Origin: Rhodobacterales bacterium
GTDB taxonomy: Bacteria; Pseudomonadota; Alphaproteobacteria; Rhodobacterales; Rhodobacteraceae
Assembly (NCBI GenBank): GCA_030950105.1
Contig: JAUZRV010000200.1
Span: 1-36,103 of the forward strand
Reading direction: 5' to 3'
DNA: 36,103 nucleotides
Shown: one piece after another, positions 17,351 through 25,840 of the stretch
Numbering within the stretch: position 1 is the stretch's first letter
Layout: every line of letters begins with the position of its first letter
The notes under the pieces: generated by a model
The model's input: the letters and a program-made list of their open reading frames with translations, nothing else
What the model was told of the DNA's origin: nothing
Databases searched by the model: none
Program-made: the position numbers and the translations under genes

Positions 17351-18226
17351 TTAACGCGTTGCGACAGGTTCATCGCCTCTGTAATCGTAAAATCCGCGCC
17401 CGGTTTTTCGACCGAGCCAACCCGCCTCAACATATTTTGTGAGTAATGGACAGGGGCGGTATTTGGTGTCTGCCAAACCGTCATGCAGCACGTTCATAAT
17501 CGCCAGACAAGTATCGAGCCCAATAAAATCGGCGAGTTCCAGCGGGCCCATCGGGTGGTTGGCGCCAAGGCGCATAGAACTGTCGATGGACGAGACATTG
17601 CCCACACCTTCATAGAGGGTATAGACCGCTTCGTTGATCATCGGCATCAGGATGCGATTGACGATAAAGCCGGGGAAATCTTCGGCGCTGGCAGAGGTTT
17701 TCCCAAGCCGTTCAACAACTTCATGGCAGGCCTTAAAAGTGGGTTCATCGGTGGCAATACCACGAATAAGTTCAACAAGTTTCATCACCGGAACCGGGTT
17801 CATGAAGTGAAACCCCATAAATTTTTCGGGGCGGTCTGTTCTGCTCGCCAGGCGGGTGATCGAGATCGACGAGGTATTGGATGTCAGGATCGTGTGTGGT
17901 TGCAGGTGCGGCAGCAATTCATCGAAAATTGATTGTTTAATTTTTTCGCGTTCGGTTGCCGCCTCGATCACCAGATCGGTGGCACCGAGATCGGATAGGG
18001 CCAGAGTTGTGGTGATGTTTTTCATCGCAGCATTTTTTTCGGCGAGAGATATTTTTTCGCGGCTCACCTGGCGATCAAGGTTTTTGTCAATCAGAGCAAC
18101 CGAAGCGTCCAATGCATCGGATGATATATCGGTTAACAAGACTTCGTAGCCGGCCAAAGCCATCACATGGGCGATTCCGTTGCCCATTTGTCCTGCGCCG
18201 ACAATGCCGATTGTGTTGATGGTCAT
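17351..18226 (-). CDS. hbdA: 3-hydroxybutyryl-CoA dehydrogenase
   Basis: A 291-residue NAD(P)-dependent enzyme interconverting acetoacetyl-CoA and 3-hydroxybutyryl-CoA. It has the Rossmann motif IGIVGAGQMGNGIA, the catalytic-region SNTSSISIT, the family signature MGFHFMNPVPVMKLVELI with the catalytic His, and the C-terminal dimerisation domain with NRILMPMINEAVYTLYEG and ANHPMGPLELADFIGLDT. The ATG at 18226 has AAGGGG seven bases upstream and is preferred over a start at 18283. It is convergent with the broken chemoreceptor gene. It fits with ETF and the Mcd-like enzyme in acyl-CoA metabolism. Confidence 0.95.
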   Translation of the reverse strand: MTINTIGIVGAGQMGNGIAHVMALAGYEVLLTDISSDALDASVALIDKNLDRQVSREKISLAEKNAAMKNITTTLALSDLGATDLVIEAATEREKIKQSIFDELLPHLQPHTILTSNTSSISITRLASRTDRPEKFMGFHFMNPVPVMKLVELIRGIATDEPTFKACHEVVERLGKTSASAEDFPGFIVNRILMPMINEAVYTLYEGVGNVSSIDSSMRLGANHPMGPLELADFIGLDTCLAIMNVLHDGLADTKYRPCPLLTKYVEAGWLGRKTGRGFYDYRGDEPVATR

Positions 18227-18386
18227 GGCGATACCCCTTGTTGAATTCGCCTGACAATAGGGCGCGTAGGTATCTGCCTGCAAGGGTTAGAGGTGGTTAA
18301 AATATAGGTCAAATGCCAGCATTAGCGAAATCGAAACGGTTTTTTGCGAATCTGTTCATGGGTGAGTAATATAAAAGGTGGGTGAG

Positions 18387-19214
18387 ATGACCTATGAGAA
18401 CTTGGGCGGCGGGGCCCTCGACTATTTCCCGTGTCGGTATGGTAAATCAAAATTGCTGTTTCGCGGTCCGCGACGCAAATTGGAAGGGGATTATATTGCC
18501 TTTCTGGGCGGGACCGAAACCTATGGAAAATTCATTGAGAAGCCGTTTCCATTTTTGGTGGAAAGGGAGATTGGCAAGACGTGTGTCAATTTTGGCTGGC
18601 TCAATGCGGGGGTGGATGTGTTTTTGAACGATCCGACCATCCTTGAGGCGTCGGCAGGGGCGCGGGCGACGGTGGTGCAGGTGATGGGCGCACAGAATAT
18701 GTCGAACCGGTTTTATGCGGTGCACCCGCGCCGCAATGACCGGTTTTTGCAAGCCTCAAGCCTGTTGAGAACGGTGTTTCGCGAGGTGGATTTTACCGAA
18801 TTCCATTTCAATAAGCATCTTTTACAAACGCTGCAAACTCTGTCAATCGAGCGCTACGAGATGGTGTGGGACGAGTTGAAAAACGCATGGTTGGCGCGGA
18901 TGCAACTCTTGCTTGGGAAAATCAGCGGAAAATCAATTGTGCTGTGGTTCGCTGACCATGCGCCGGAACAGACGGATACGGTTGATGGGCTGGGGCACGA
19001 TCCGCTTTATGTGGATCACGAAATGATCGAGAAAATCCGCCCGTTTGCGACCGAAGTGGTTGAAGTCACCGCGAGTTCAACGGCGATTAAGCAGGGTGTT
19101 GAGGGTATGATATATAGCCAGATGGAAGCACCGGCGGCGGCAGAAATGATGGGTCCAAAGGCGCACTATGAAGCCTCGACGGCGTTAAGTGACGCGTTGG
19201 GTCGGTTGCTATAA
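18387..19214 (+). CDS. DUF6473 family protein
   Basis: A 275-residue protein opening MTYENLGGGALDYFPCRYG, with KLLFRGPRR and YIAFLGGTETYGKFIEKPFP shortly after. These phrases are typical of DUF6473, a family I know mainly from Rhodobacteraceae and of unknown function. The GGTETYG segment and the later VLWFADHAPEQ suggest an SGNH/alpha-beta hydrolase-like core, which is inference. No signal peptide. Start at ATG 18387 with AGGTGG upstream. Transcribed alone. Confidence 0.75.
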   Translation: MTYENLGGGALDYFPCRYGKSKLLFRGPRRKLEGDYIAFLGGTETYGKFIEKPFPFLVEREIGKTCVNFGWLNAGVDVFLNDPTILEASAGARATVVQVMGAQNMSNRFYAVHPRRNDRFLQASSLLRTVFREVDFTEFHFNKHLLQTLQTLSIERYEMVWDELKNAWLARMQLLLGKISGKSIVLWFADHAPEQTDTVDGLGHDPLYVDHEMIEKIRPFATEVVEVTASSTAIKQGVEGMIYSQMEAPAAAEMMGPKAHYEASTALSDALGRLL

Positions 19215-19215
19215 A

Positions 19216-19247
19216 TAAAAATGGCCCGCCGGATGAGGCGGGCCATT
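19216..19247 (-). terminator. Intrinsic terminator of etfBA
   Basis: An 11-bp perfect stem (19220-19230 with 19237-19247, core TGGCCCGCC/GGCGGGCCA) has a six-base loop. On the minus strand it is followed by a T-rich run (TTTTTATTTAT, 19220 downwards), 36 bases after the etfA stop. It may also stop the convergent DUF6473 transcript, though there is no T-run on that side. Confidence 0.85.
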
Positions 19248-19282
19248 GCAACGGTCAATCGGGGCGTATTGCCTTGTGAAAT

Positions 19283-20209
19283 CTAGAGTTTTTCGATCAA
19301 TTCAGGCACGGCAGTGAACAGGTCGGCCACCAGACCAAAATCTGCGACTTGGAAAATCGGCGCTTCCTCGTCTTTGTTGATCGCCACGATGACTTTGGAG
19401 TCTTTCATGCCGGCGAGATGTTGGATCGCACCAGAAATACCTACGGCGACGTAGAGATCAGGGGCGACAACTTTGCCGGTTTGACCGACTTGCCAATCAT
19501 TCGGAGCATACCCGGAATCAACCGCGGCGCGCGACGCACCGACGGCCGCGCCGAGTTTGTCCGCCAGTTTTTCGATCAAGGCGAAATCATCTTCGGAGCC
19601 AACACCGCGACCCCCGGAAACCACCACGCCTGCGCTGGTAAGTTCGGGACGGTCCGAGGTGGCCACTTTGTCTTCGACCCATTCGGACAGGCCAGGATTG
19701 GCGACGGCGGCGATGGAATCAACCGAGGCAGAGCCGCCTTCACCAGCGGCATCGAACGTCGCGGTGCGGATGGTGAGGACCTTGGTTGCATCGGATGATT
19801 TAACCGTTTGAATCGCGTTGCCTGCGTAAATCGGGCGCTCGAATGTGTCGGCGTCGACCACGGCGGTGACGTCGGACATCACCATCACATCAAGCAACGC
19901 AGCGACGCGGGGCAGGATGTTTTTGGCATTGGCGGTCGCCGGGGCAACGATGTGCGAATAGTCACCGGCCAAAGACACGATCAACGCGGCAATGGGTTCG
20001 GCCAAACCGTTGCCATAGGCGGCATCGTCAGCGCAGAGCACTTTGGATACGCCATCAAGTTTGGCAGCAGCAGAGGCGGCATCGCCACATCCCGATGAGG
20101 CGCAAAGCACGGTGATATCACCGAGGGAGGCCACCGCACTCAGGGTTTTTGCGGTTGCATCAACGGATAATTCGCCGCTGGTGACTTCTGCGATAAGAAG
20201 AACAGACAT
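19283..20209 (-). CDS. etfA: Electron transfer flavoprotein alpha subunit
   Basis: A 308-residue ETF alpha subunit. The N-terminal half is the variable adenine-nucleotide-like domain. The C-terminal FAD domain is complete: [58 protein letters not shown] and [18 protein letters not shown]. With EtfB it carries electrons from acyl-CoA dehydrogenases to ETF:quinone oxidoreductase. Its ATG shares one base with the etfB stop (TAATG), showing translational coupling. Confidence 0.97.
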   Translation of the reverse strand: MSVLLIAEVTSGELSVDATAKTLSAVASLGDITVLCASSGCGDAASAAAKLDGVSKVLCADDAAYGNGLAEPIAALIVSLAGDYSHIVAPATANAKNILPRVAALLDVMVMSDVTAVVDADTFERPIYAGNAIQTVKSSDATKVLTIRTATFDAAGEGGSASVDSIAAVANPGLSEWVEDKVATSDRPELTSAGVVVSGGRGVGSEDDFALIEKLADKLGAAVGASRAAVDSGYAPNDWQVGQTGKVVAPDLYVAVGISGAIQHLAGMKDSKVIVAINKDEEAPIFQVADFGLVADLFTAVPELIEKL

Positions 20210-20967
20210 TATATAGCCCCCGCATCTTTGAGTTTTTCGATCAATTCATCGACCGAGGCCACGATGATACCGGCGGCGCGGGTCGATGGTTCGGTGGTCG
20301 CGGTGATTTCGAGGCGCGGCGAGATGTCGACATCATAATCAGCGGCGGTTTTCATGTCCATCGGTTTGCGTTTGGCCTTCATGATGTTGGGCAAAGACGC
20401 ATAACGCGGTTCGTTCAGGCGCAAATCAACAGTGACGATTGTGGGCATGGAAACCTTGATGGTTTGCAGACCGCCGTCAACTTCGCGGGTGACGATGGCG
20501 CTATCGCCGTCAATGTCGAGTTCGGAAGCATAGGTCGCTTGCGACCAGCCGAGCAGCGCAGAGAGCATTTGCCCGGTGGCATTCATGTCGTTGTCGATCG
20601 CCTGTTTGCCCGCGAGGACAAGACCGGGTTGTTCTGCGTCGATCACGGCCTTGAGAAGCTTGGCAACGGCCAGAGGTTCGATGTCGGTTTGCACGTCATC
20701 GGTCGCTTCGATCAGGATCGCGCGGTCGGCGCCCATGGCCAAAGCGGTGCGCAGGGTTTCCTGTGCTTGCTTGACACCGATGGATACGGCGACGATTTCG
20801 TCGGCTTTACCGGCTTCACGTAGGCGGATCGCCTGTTCAACTGCGATTTCGTCGAACGGGTTCATCGACATTTTGACATTGGCGAGATCGACACCGCTTC
20901 CGTCCGCTTTGACGCGAACTTTGACGTTATAGTCGATGACGCGTTTGACAGGTACAAGCACCTTCAT
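20209..20967 (-). CDS. etfB: Electron transfer flavoprotein beta subunit
   Basis: A 252-residue ETF beta subunit starting [20 protein letters not shown]. It contains [19 protein letters not shown], the loop that in characterised ETFs contributes to acyl-CoA dehydrogenase recognition lies in the C-terminal half ([16 protein letters not shown]), and the nucleotide-binding [20 protein letters not shown]. It forms the heterodimer with EtfA. GGAG lies nine bases before the ATG at 20967. The ~190-base upstream region must hold the operon promoter; I see no clear boxes. Confidence 0.97.
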   Translation of the reverse strand: MKVLVPVKRVIDYNVKVRVKADGSGVDLANVKMSMNPFDEIAVEQAIRLREAGKADEIVAVSIGVKQAQETLRTALAMGADRAILIEATDDVQTDIEPLAVAKLLKAVIDAEQPGLVLAGKQAIDNDMNATGQMLSALLGWSQATYASELDIDGDSAIVTREVDGGLQTIKVSMPTIVTVDLRLNEPRYASLPNIMKAKRKPMDMKTAADYDVDISPRLEITATTEPSTRAAGIIVASVDELIEKLKDAGAI

Positions 20968-21156
20968 TGGCGGTATCTCCTTGGTAAAATAATCGAGCCA
21001 TGGGCGACTCGTTTGTCGGACTTGCGGCGTTGATATATTTTTGTGCGCGGTTGAAACAGGGTAAAATCGTCATCTTGGCACACGGGGACGTCGCGTTTTA
21101 TGCATTTGCAGCATTTTATTGCCAGAATGTTTCAGGTTTCCCTTTGGTGGCAGGTG

Positions 21157-21729
21157 CTACCTGTTTGCACCAGGCACCCATAGCACGTCGGCGCGGCCTT
21201 CGTCGTTGGCGATGCGGGCGGCGGTAAAGAACCAGTCAGACAGGCGATTGAGGTATTTAACCGCTTCGGAATTGACGGTTTCGGCAGCGGCGAGTTCGAC
21301 CGTCAATCGTTCTGCGCGCCGTGATACAGTGCGGCAAATATGGAGATGCGCGGCCAAAGGCGTGCCACCGGGCAGGATAAAACTGCGCAGCGGTTCGAGG
21401 ATGGCCGTCATGGCGTCGATTTCGGATTCAAGGCGGGCGACCTGCGTGGCATCCATGCGCAGGGGCGGATATTCGGCGGTGGCATCGTCGGGGGATGGCG
21501 GGCGGCAGAGATCGGCCCCCAGATCGAACAGGTCGTTTTGGATGCGCGAAAGGGCGATGTCGGCGTCACCTGTGGCATGCAGGCGGGCGGTGCCAAGGGT
21601 GGCGTTCACCTCGTCCACGGACCCATAGGCGGTGACGCGCAGGTCATATTTTGTGCGACGCGTGCCATCGCCAAGTGCGGTGGTGCCCGCATCGCCCGAT
21701 TTGGTGTAGATTTTGTTGAGAACGACCAT
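21157..21729 (-). CDS. pduO: ATP:cob(I)alamin adenosyltransferase, PduO type
   Basis: A 190-residue enzyme that makes adenosylcobalamin from cob(I)alamin and ATP. Family signatures are the ATP loop IYTKSGDAGTTALGDGTRR near residue 6, AYGSVDEVNATLG, and the C-terminal SRRAERLTVEL with a late NRLSDWFFTAAR. Adenosylcobalamin is the cofactor of methylmalonyl- and ethylmalonyl-CoA mutases, which fits the Mcd/ETF context. The ATG at 21729 is chosen over one at 21756 because it lies four bases after the HIG1-like gene ends, suggesting coupling. Confidence 0.93.
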   Translation of the reverse strand: MVVLNKIYTKSGDAGTTALGDGTRRTKYDLRVTAYGSVDEVNATLGTARLHATGDADIALSRIQNDLFDLGADLCRPPSPDDATAEYPPLRMDATQVARLESEIDAMTAILEPLRSFILPGGTPLAAHLHICRTVSRRAERLTVELAAAETVNSEAVKYLNRLSDWFFTAARIANDEGRADVLWVPGANR

Positions 21730-21733
21730 TTGG

Positions 21734-21937
21734 TTAGCCTCCCAAGCTGCGCACATAGATGAAAATCAGGATCAGGACAACGGCGATCAATTGCCCGATA
21801 ATACGCCACCGCATCATTTTGTTGCCGTATTTTCTATTAAATTCGCCACCTTTGGCAAAGGTTCCGATACCGATGAATAGAATAATCGCGACACCAACCA
21901 CGGCGGCAATCACGACGTAAAACAATAGTCCAGTCAT
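21734..21937 (-). CDS. Small HIG1-like twin-transmembrane protein
   Basis: A 67-residue protein with two membrane helices flanking a cytoplasmic loop, FAKGGEFNRKYGNKMMRWRIIGQ. The loop keeps the RxRxxxQ core of the HIG1 domain found in respiratory supercomplex factors. Proteins of this kind are small inner-membrane partners, possibly of respiratory complexes. A good ribosome binding site (AAAGGAG) precedes the ATG. It is followed after four bases by pduO. Confidence 0.75.
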   Translation of the reverse strand: MTGLLFYVVIAAVVGVAIILFIGIGTFAKGGEFNRKYGNKMMRWRIIGQLIAVVLILIFIYVRSLGG

Positions 21938-21960
21938 TGGTTTGCTCCTTTAATTCCCGT

Positions 21961-22806
21961 TTATACGCGGGTTAGTACCCAATCGAGCGCTCGCGTTGGC
22001 AATACGCGTTTCAGCGCGCCCATGATATAGGTCACCGTGGTGACATAATAGCGCGGTTTCGGTTTTTTTGCTTCAAGCGCGTGAATTAGTTTTTTGGTAA
22101 CGGCAGAAGCGGGCAATTCGAATGTATCGGGTTTGGTTTTCTCGTCATAGAGCCGATTGAGCAGGGTTGTGCGGTATTCCCCGGCGCGGGGCGAGTTTTC
22201 CCAATCAATCCAGCGCTCAAAATGCGGTATTGAATTTTGGCGGATATCCGAGGTCACCGGACCGGGTTCAATCAGGATCACCTGAATGTTGGCATCCTGC
22301 ATTTCAAGGCGCCAAGTATCGGTGAGACCTTCGATGGCGAATTTCGAGGCGCTATAGGCAGCGCGCCATTTCATTGTGACCAGCCCGAGAACCGAAGAAT
22401 TATTGATAATGCGACCGTGCCCTTGCGCACGCATGGCGGGAATGGCGGCGCGGGTCAGATCGTGCCAGCCAAAAACATTCACTTCGAAAAGGGCGCGTAA
22501 ACCGTCACTTGGCAGATCTTCGGCAGCACCGGGAAGGGCATATGCCCCGTTATTAAAAAGGGCGTCGAGGGTGCCACCGGTTTCTGCGAGGACACGATCA
22601 ACGGCGTTCTGGATTGATGCCGGATCGGCGTAATCGAGGGGAAAAGAGTTGAGACCCTCGGCGCACAAGCGGTCGCAATCTTCGGGTTTGCGGCAGGTGG
22701 CAAAGACCCGCCAGCCGCGTTTGGCGAGGCCGTGGGCGGCGTCATAGCCGATGCCACTTGAGCAGCCGGTGATCAGGATGGATTTTTGGCGCGTTTGATT
22801 TGTCAT
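21961..22806 (-). CDS. Short-chain dehydrogenase/reductase
   Basis: A 281-residue classical SDR. Motifs: cofactor loop ILITGCSSGIGYDAA (TGxxxGIG), RxFATCRK favouring NADP(H), LFNNGAYA, the catalytic Ser in NNSSVLG and YSASKFAIEG (Tyr and Lys). The C-terminal region has a hydrophobic tail (YYVTTVTYIMGALKRVL), so it may associate with the membrane. Substrate unknown. The ATG at 22806 lacks an obvious ribosome binding site. An in-frame alternative at 22905 would overlap the next gene upstream and precedes a non-conserved stretch. Confidence 0.88.
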   Translation of the reverse strand: MTNQTRQKSILITGCSSGIGYDAAHGLAKRGWRVFATCRKPEDCDRLCAEGLNSFPLDYADPASIQNAVDRVLAETGGTLDALFNNGAYALPGAAEDLPSDGLRALFEVNVFGWHDLTRAAIPAMRAQGHGRIINNSSVLGLVTMKWRAAYSASKFAIEGLTDTWRLEMQDANIQVILIEPGPVTSDIRQNSIPHFERWIDWENSPRAGEYRTTLLNRLYDEKTKPDTFELPASAVTKKLIHALEAKKPKPRYYVTTVTYIMGALKRVLPTRALDWVLTRV

Positions 22807-22862
22807 GAGGAACGATATGGTGCGCGGCCCGGCAAATGGCAAGGCGGGAAACCTTGTGGTCT

Positions 22863-23453
22863 TCAGGCCTTCTTGCGCCCGAACGAAAAAACCTTGGACA
22901 TCCATTTTTTATCTTCAGGCGGGTGGGGCACGTATTTGTCCATTTCGGTTTCGATATCGACGCCGTCTATGACTTCGCTGCCATTTTGAACGCGCTGGTA
23001 GAGGTAGTCGGCAATTGGCAAGATGGCCGTGCGATAGGCATCATCGGAGAAGATCTTAATGGCGACATCTTCGAGGTCAAACCAAATCGTTTCGGCGTCT
23101 TTTTCTTCGCTCAATCCGGCAACAAGGCGGCACAATTCGTCGATGCGTGCGACATCGCCGCCAAAACAGGTGTTGGAATCACAGGTATGTTCTTCGGCGA
23201 TTTGGCCGCCAAACAGTTCGATAATGCGAATTTCAAGCATTTCGATGAAGCTATCCCATTTTCCGGTAAAGGTTTTGTCACTGATCAATACCGGCGGGCG
23301 CGGCAGCATTTGCACCGACACCACCTTGAGACCCAAGGCGCGGGCGGTCAAGGCATGGCCCGCTTCGTATACGGAAAGGCGAAACGAAAGATCGGCACAG
23401 CGCGCTTCGGCGGCGGTCGTCGGGGCGCGGCTTGCGGCGGTTTCGGAATACAT
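22863..23453 (-). CDS. Orphan FtsH-peptidase-like (M41-like) protein with altered zinc motif
   Basis: A 196-residue protein without AAA+ domain. Residues 27-45 read SVYEAGHALTARALGLKVV and align with the FtsH protease helix AYHEAGHALV, but the first zinc-binding His of HEAGH is Tyr (YEAGH, 29-33). FGGQIAEEHTC (81-91) matches the FtsH GGRxAEE segment, and GGDVARIDELCRLV (98-111) matches the ASNDIERAT helix holding the third zinc ligand Asp. It therefore looks like a free-standing M41 fold that may not bind zinc normally. It begins immediately after the stop of the dynamin-like gene (TAA followed directly by ATG), so the two are translationally coupled. Confidence 0.6.
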   Translation of the reverse strand: MYSETAASRAPTTAAEARCADLSFRLSVYEAGHALTARALGLKVVSVQMLPRPPVLISDKTFTGKWDSFIEMLEIRIIELFGGQIAEEHTCDSNTCFGGDVARIDELCRLVAGLSEEKDAETIWFDLEDVAIKIFSDDAYRTAILPIADYLYQRVQNGSEVIDGVDIETEMDKYVPHPPEDKKWMSKVFSFGRKKA

Positions 23454-24962
23454 TTATTCGGCTTTCTCGTTTGCAGTCTCTGCGGGTGTTTCAGTCAGTG
23501 TTTCCACCACAGGGGATTGGTCTTCGATCACCGCAGCGATTTTTCCGGACGGGTCGGCGTAGCGGTCGTTCAAGCTCTGGATATGGGTGGCGACGGTTTC
23601 GCGCACCAGACGCAGCTTTTTGGCGGCGCGTTTGCTCCACCCGGCGGGTTCAGTGCTGAAAATCGAGTGGAAGGCGCCGGCGCTTTTGAGGAAGGCCCCT
23701 TTGAGGTTGAGATCGACCTGACCATATTTTTCGGCCAACGGCGCAGCGACGCGTTTGGCAACCACACCGCGGACCCAATAGTGGAATGATACCAACAGGA
23801 TGAGCGCGCCAATGCCGCCAACGGCGATGTCAAACAGGTGGCTGTTGATCCACGGCAGGGTGAAAATCTCGAAGGAAGGCACCCATTTGAACGTGATCGC
23901 GGCGGCAATGGCGGCCGCGATAAGCAGGCCAGCGGCAATGCCGTCACCGATCAAAACACCCCGGCGCCAACGGGCCTTGGCGTCGCGCAATTTGGGCAGA
24001 ATATCGTGTTCAAGTTCGTTGGCCACGGTTTCGAGCACCGAAACGATGCGGTAATTGCGCTGAAGCTCGACTTCGTCCATGCGGTCGATGATTTTCTTGA
24101 GGTCGGCATCGCGTTTGGCCTGAAACCGTTCGCGCAGAGCCATATCGGCAATCGGGATCGCGGCATCTTCGTTGTAGATAGTGTAGAATTGCCCGCTTGT
24201 CAGGCCGGCCTGTGCCATGGCGCGTTGCCATGCGCCGGTGATTTCTTCGGGGTTATCTTCCTTGGCTGCGGTATCTATCTGATTGAGAATATAGAGAAAT
24301 TTCGACGCATCCGTGCGCGAAACCGTGCGCGAAACCAGATGTTCCAACGTGTCCTGCATGGCACCGGGTTCGGGGTGGCGGGCATCAAAGAACACCAGAA
24401 CCAGATCCGAGAGATCGAGGATGTGATCGGTGATGCGCAGGGTCGAGGTGCGTTGATCATCGGCGTCAAAACCGGGGCTGTCGATGATGATCTTGCTTTT
24501 GATGCGTTCATTGCTGGTGGTGCGCAGTTGCAGGTAGCTCTCGATATGTTTGCCTTCGCCCTGCGCCACTTTTTCAATCTCGTGGGAAATGCGGTAAAAC
24601 GGAAACCGTGGATCGGCATCAAGCGCGGAACCGGGCAATGTTTGGTTGGCGGCAGTGGTGGCGGCGCGGTGGCAAATCACGGTGAATTTGTCATCCACCG
24701 CCTGATTGCCGGTGCTTTGCAGCGTTTCGCCAACATAAGAGTTGATAAATGATGATTTACCGGCGGAAAATGTGCCGAGAACCGAAATCAGCGGCCACCA
24801 CGAGATGCGCGAGGCCAGCGATGTGTCACGATCCAGAAGGCCGGTGCGATAGAGGAGCTGATCAAATTTGTAGTAGGTCGGCAGGACCTCAAGCAGCGCC
24901 GGATTTTCAACGGAAAGGTGTTTTTCCAGGCGGTTCAGGCGGTTACTAAGAAACGAGCTCAT
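23454..24962 (-). CDS. Dynamin-like GTPase with two membrane segments
   Basis: A 502-residue membrane GTPase. G1 is LGTFSAGKSSFIN (62-74), a switch region with TVICHR follows, G3 is DSPG (161-164), and G4 is NQID (227-230). After helical sequence come two hydrophobic segments (336-358 and 377-397) and a C-terminal helical region of ~100 residues. It resembles bacterial dynamin/EHD-type proteins that bind and reshape membranes or tether them. Start at ATG 24962; a longer frame to 25028 is less likely. It is downstream of TPR and ParA-like genes and directly coupled to the M41-like gene. Confidence 0.8.
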   Translation of the reverse strand: MSSFLSNRLNRLEKHLSVENPALLEVLPTYYKFDQLLYRTGLLDRDTSLASRISWWPLISVLGTFSAGKSSFINSYVGETLQSTGNQAVDDKFTVICHRAATTAANQTLPGSALDADPRFPFYRISHEIEKVAQGEGKHIESYLQLRTTSNERIKSKIIIDSPGFDADDQRTSTLRITDHILDLSDLVLVFFDARHPEPGAMQDTLEHLVSRTVSRTDASKFLYILNQIDTAAKEDNPEEITGAWQRAMAQAGLTSGQFYTIYNEDAAIPIADMALRERFQAKRDADLKKIIDRMDEVELQRNYRIVSVLETVANELEHDILPKLRDAKARWRRGVLIGDGIAAGLLIAAAIAAAITFKWVPSFEIFTLPWINSHLFDIAVGGIGALILLVSFHYWVRGVVAKRVAAPLAEKYGQVDLNLKGAFLKSAGAFHSIFSTEPAGWSKRAAKKLRLVRETVATHIQSLNDRYADPSGKIAAVIEDQSPVVETLTETPAETANEKAE

Positions 24963-25064
24963 GATGGTGTCCTCTGCGGATTCTGGTTCGGGCAGTATAG
25001 GGCGTTTCGCGGGATTGTTGAACAACACATTGCCCTACTACGCGCGGCACTTCGACTTGTTATG

Positions 25065-25107
25065 TTGTGTTCCGGCGGTCGTATTGGTCGCGGCAACCGG
25101 AACACAA
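25065..25107. repeat. 11-bp perfect inverted repeat between the TPR and GTPase genes
   Basis: TTGTGTTCCGG (25065-25075) and CCGGAACACAA (25097-25107) are perfect complements around a 21-base spacer, starting five bases after the TPR gene stop on the minus strand. There is no T-run after it, so a processing or stability hairpin, attenuator or operator is more likely than a standard terminator. Confidence 0.7.
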
Positions 25108-25111
25108 TGGT

Positions 25112-25813
25112 TTAGCGATTGGCGGCGGCAAGGTTGCGCAATTCGGCGGCTTTGGCCGGTGCGATGGATTGCAACACATTGATCAAGGGCATCGCTTGTT
25201 GGGTGTTGCCGTTTGATATCAATTGCTTGGCGGCCATGTGATAATAGGTGCCAGCATCATCAAAACGGCGTTGCGAGAAATATAAATTGCCAAGCTCACC
25301 AAGGACATCGACATTTTCGGGGTTGGCGGCGGCCATCGCTTTATACATGGTTTCGGTTTTGGCAATGTCGCCGTTCCAATAGGCCTGACGGGCCTCGTTG
25401 CGCAGGGCCTCGAGATCGGCGGCGGGCGTCGGGGCGGTGGTGTCGGCAGTATCCGCGTTTGCCGCCGTCGTAGTGGACGGTGTAGAAGGTGTGGTTTCTT
25501 GCACGGTTTCCGCTACGGTTGCTGACATGGTTGCGGTTGGTTCGACAACGGCGTTGGCAACCGGAGTCTGGATCGGTTGGGCGGTGTCGGATTCGGTGTC
25601 TTCGTTCACAACGACCTGAGGGGCGGGTTCGGGCGCGGTTTCGGTTGTCTCGGCCCCGTCGTCAGGGGTGTTTTCGGCGGCCATTTCGGCGCTTTCACCA
25701 CCAAACCACGGCCAGCCGATCATCGGCAGGACTGTGTCACGGTTAAAAAACACGACGGCGGCAGCGGCGACAACGACGTAGATGAGGACCAATCGTAAAA
25801 AGGGCATAATCAT
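25112..25813 (-). CDS. Membrane-anchored TPR-like protein
   Basis: A 233-residue protein with one N-terminal membrane helix (residues ~5-22, LRLVLIYVVVAAAAVVFF), a long Thr/Ala/Pro/Glu-rich linker (~40-130) and a C-terminal domain with TPR-like repeats (ARQAYWNGDIAKTETMYKAMAAANPENVDVLGELGNLYFSQ overlapping two units, then FDDAGTYYHMAAKQ). The linker composition suggests a periplasm-spanning arm. It probably scaffolds partners encoded nearby. The first of two close ATGs (25813) has AAGGAA at good distance. Family function unknown. Confidence 0.7.
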   Translation of the reverse strand: MIMPFLRLVLIYVVVAAAAVVFFNRDTVLPMIGWPWFGGESAEMAAENTPDDGAETTETAPEPAPQVVVNEDTESDTAQPIQTPVANAVVEPTATMSATVAETVQETTPSTPSTTTAANADTADTTAPTPAADLEALRNEARQAYWNGDIAKTETMYKAMAAANPENVDVLGELGNLYFSQRRFDDAGTYYHMAAKQLISNGNTQQAMPLINVLQSIAPAKAAELRNLAAANR

Positions 25814-25840
25814 CGGAATATTCCTTTGGAATTTGAGGCG

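Noticed and set aside
23838-24752. 304-codon plus-strand open frame opposite the dynamin-like GTPase gene, and a 317-codon one at 22836-23789
   Set aside because: Both are shadows of minus-strand genes with recognised motifs (G1, G3, G4; SDR and M41-like); their translations resemble no family.
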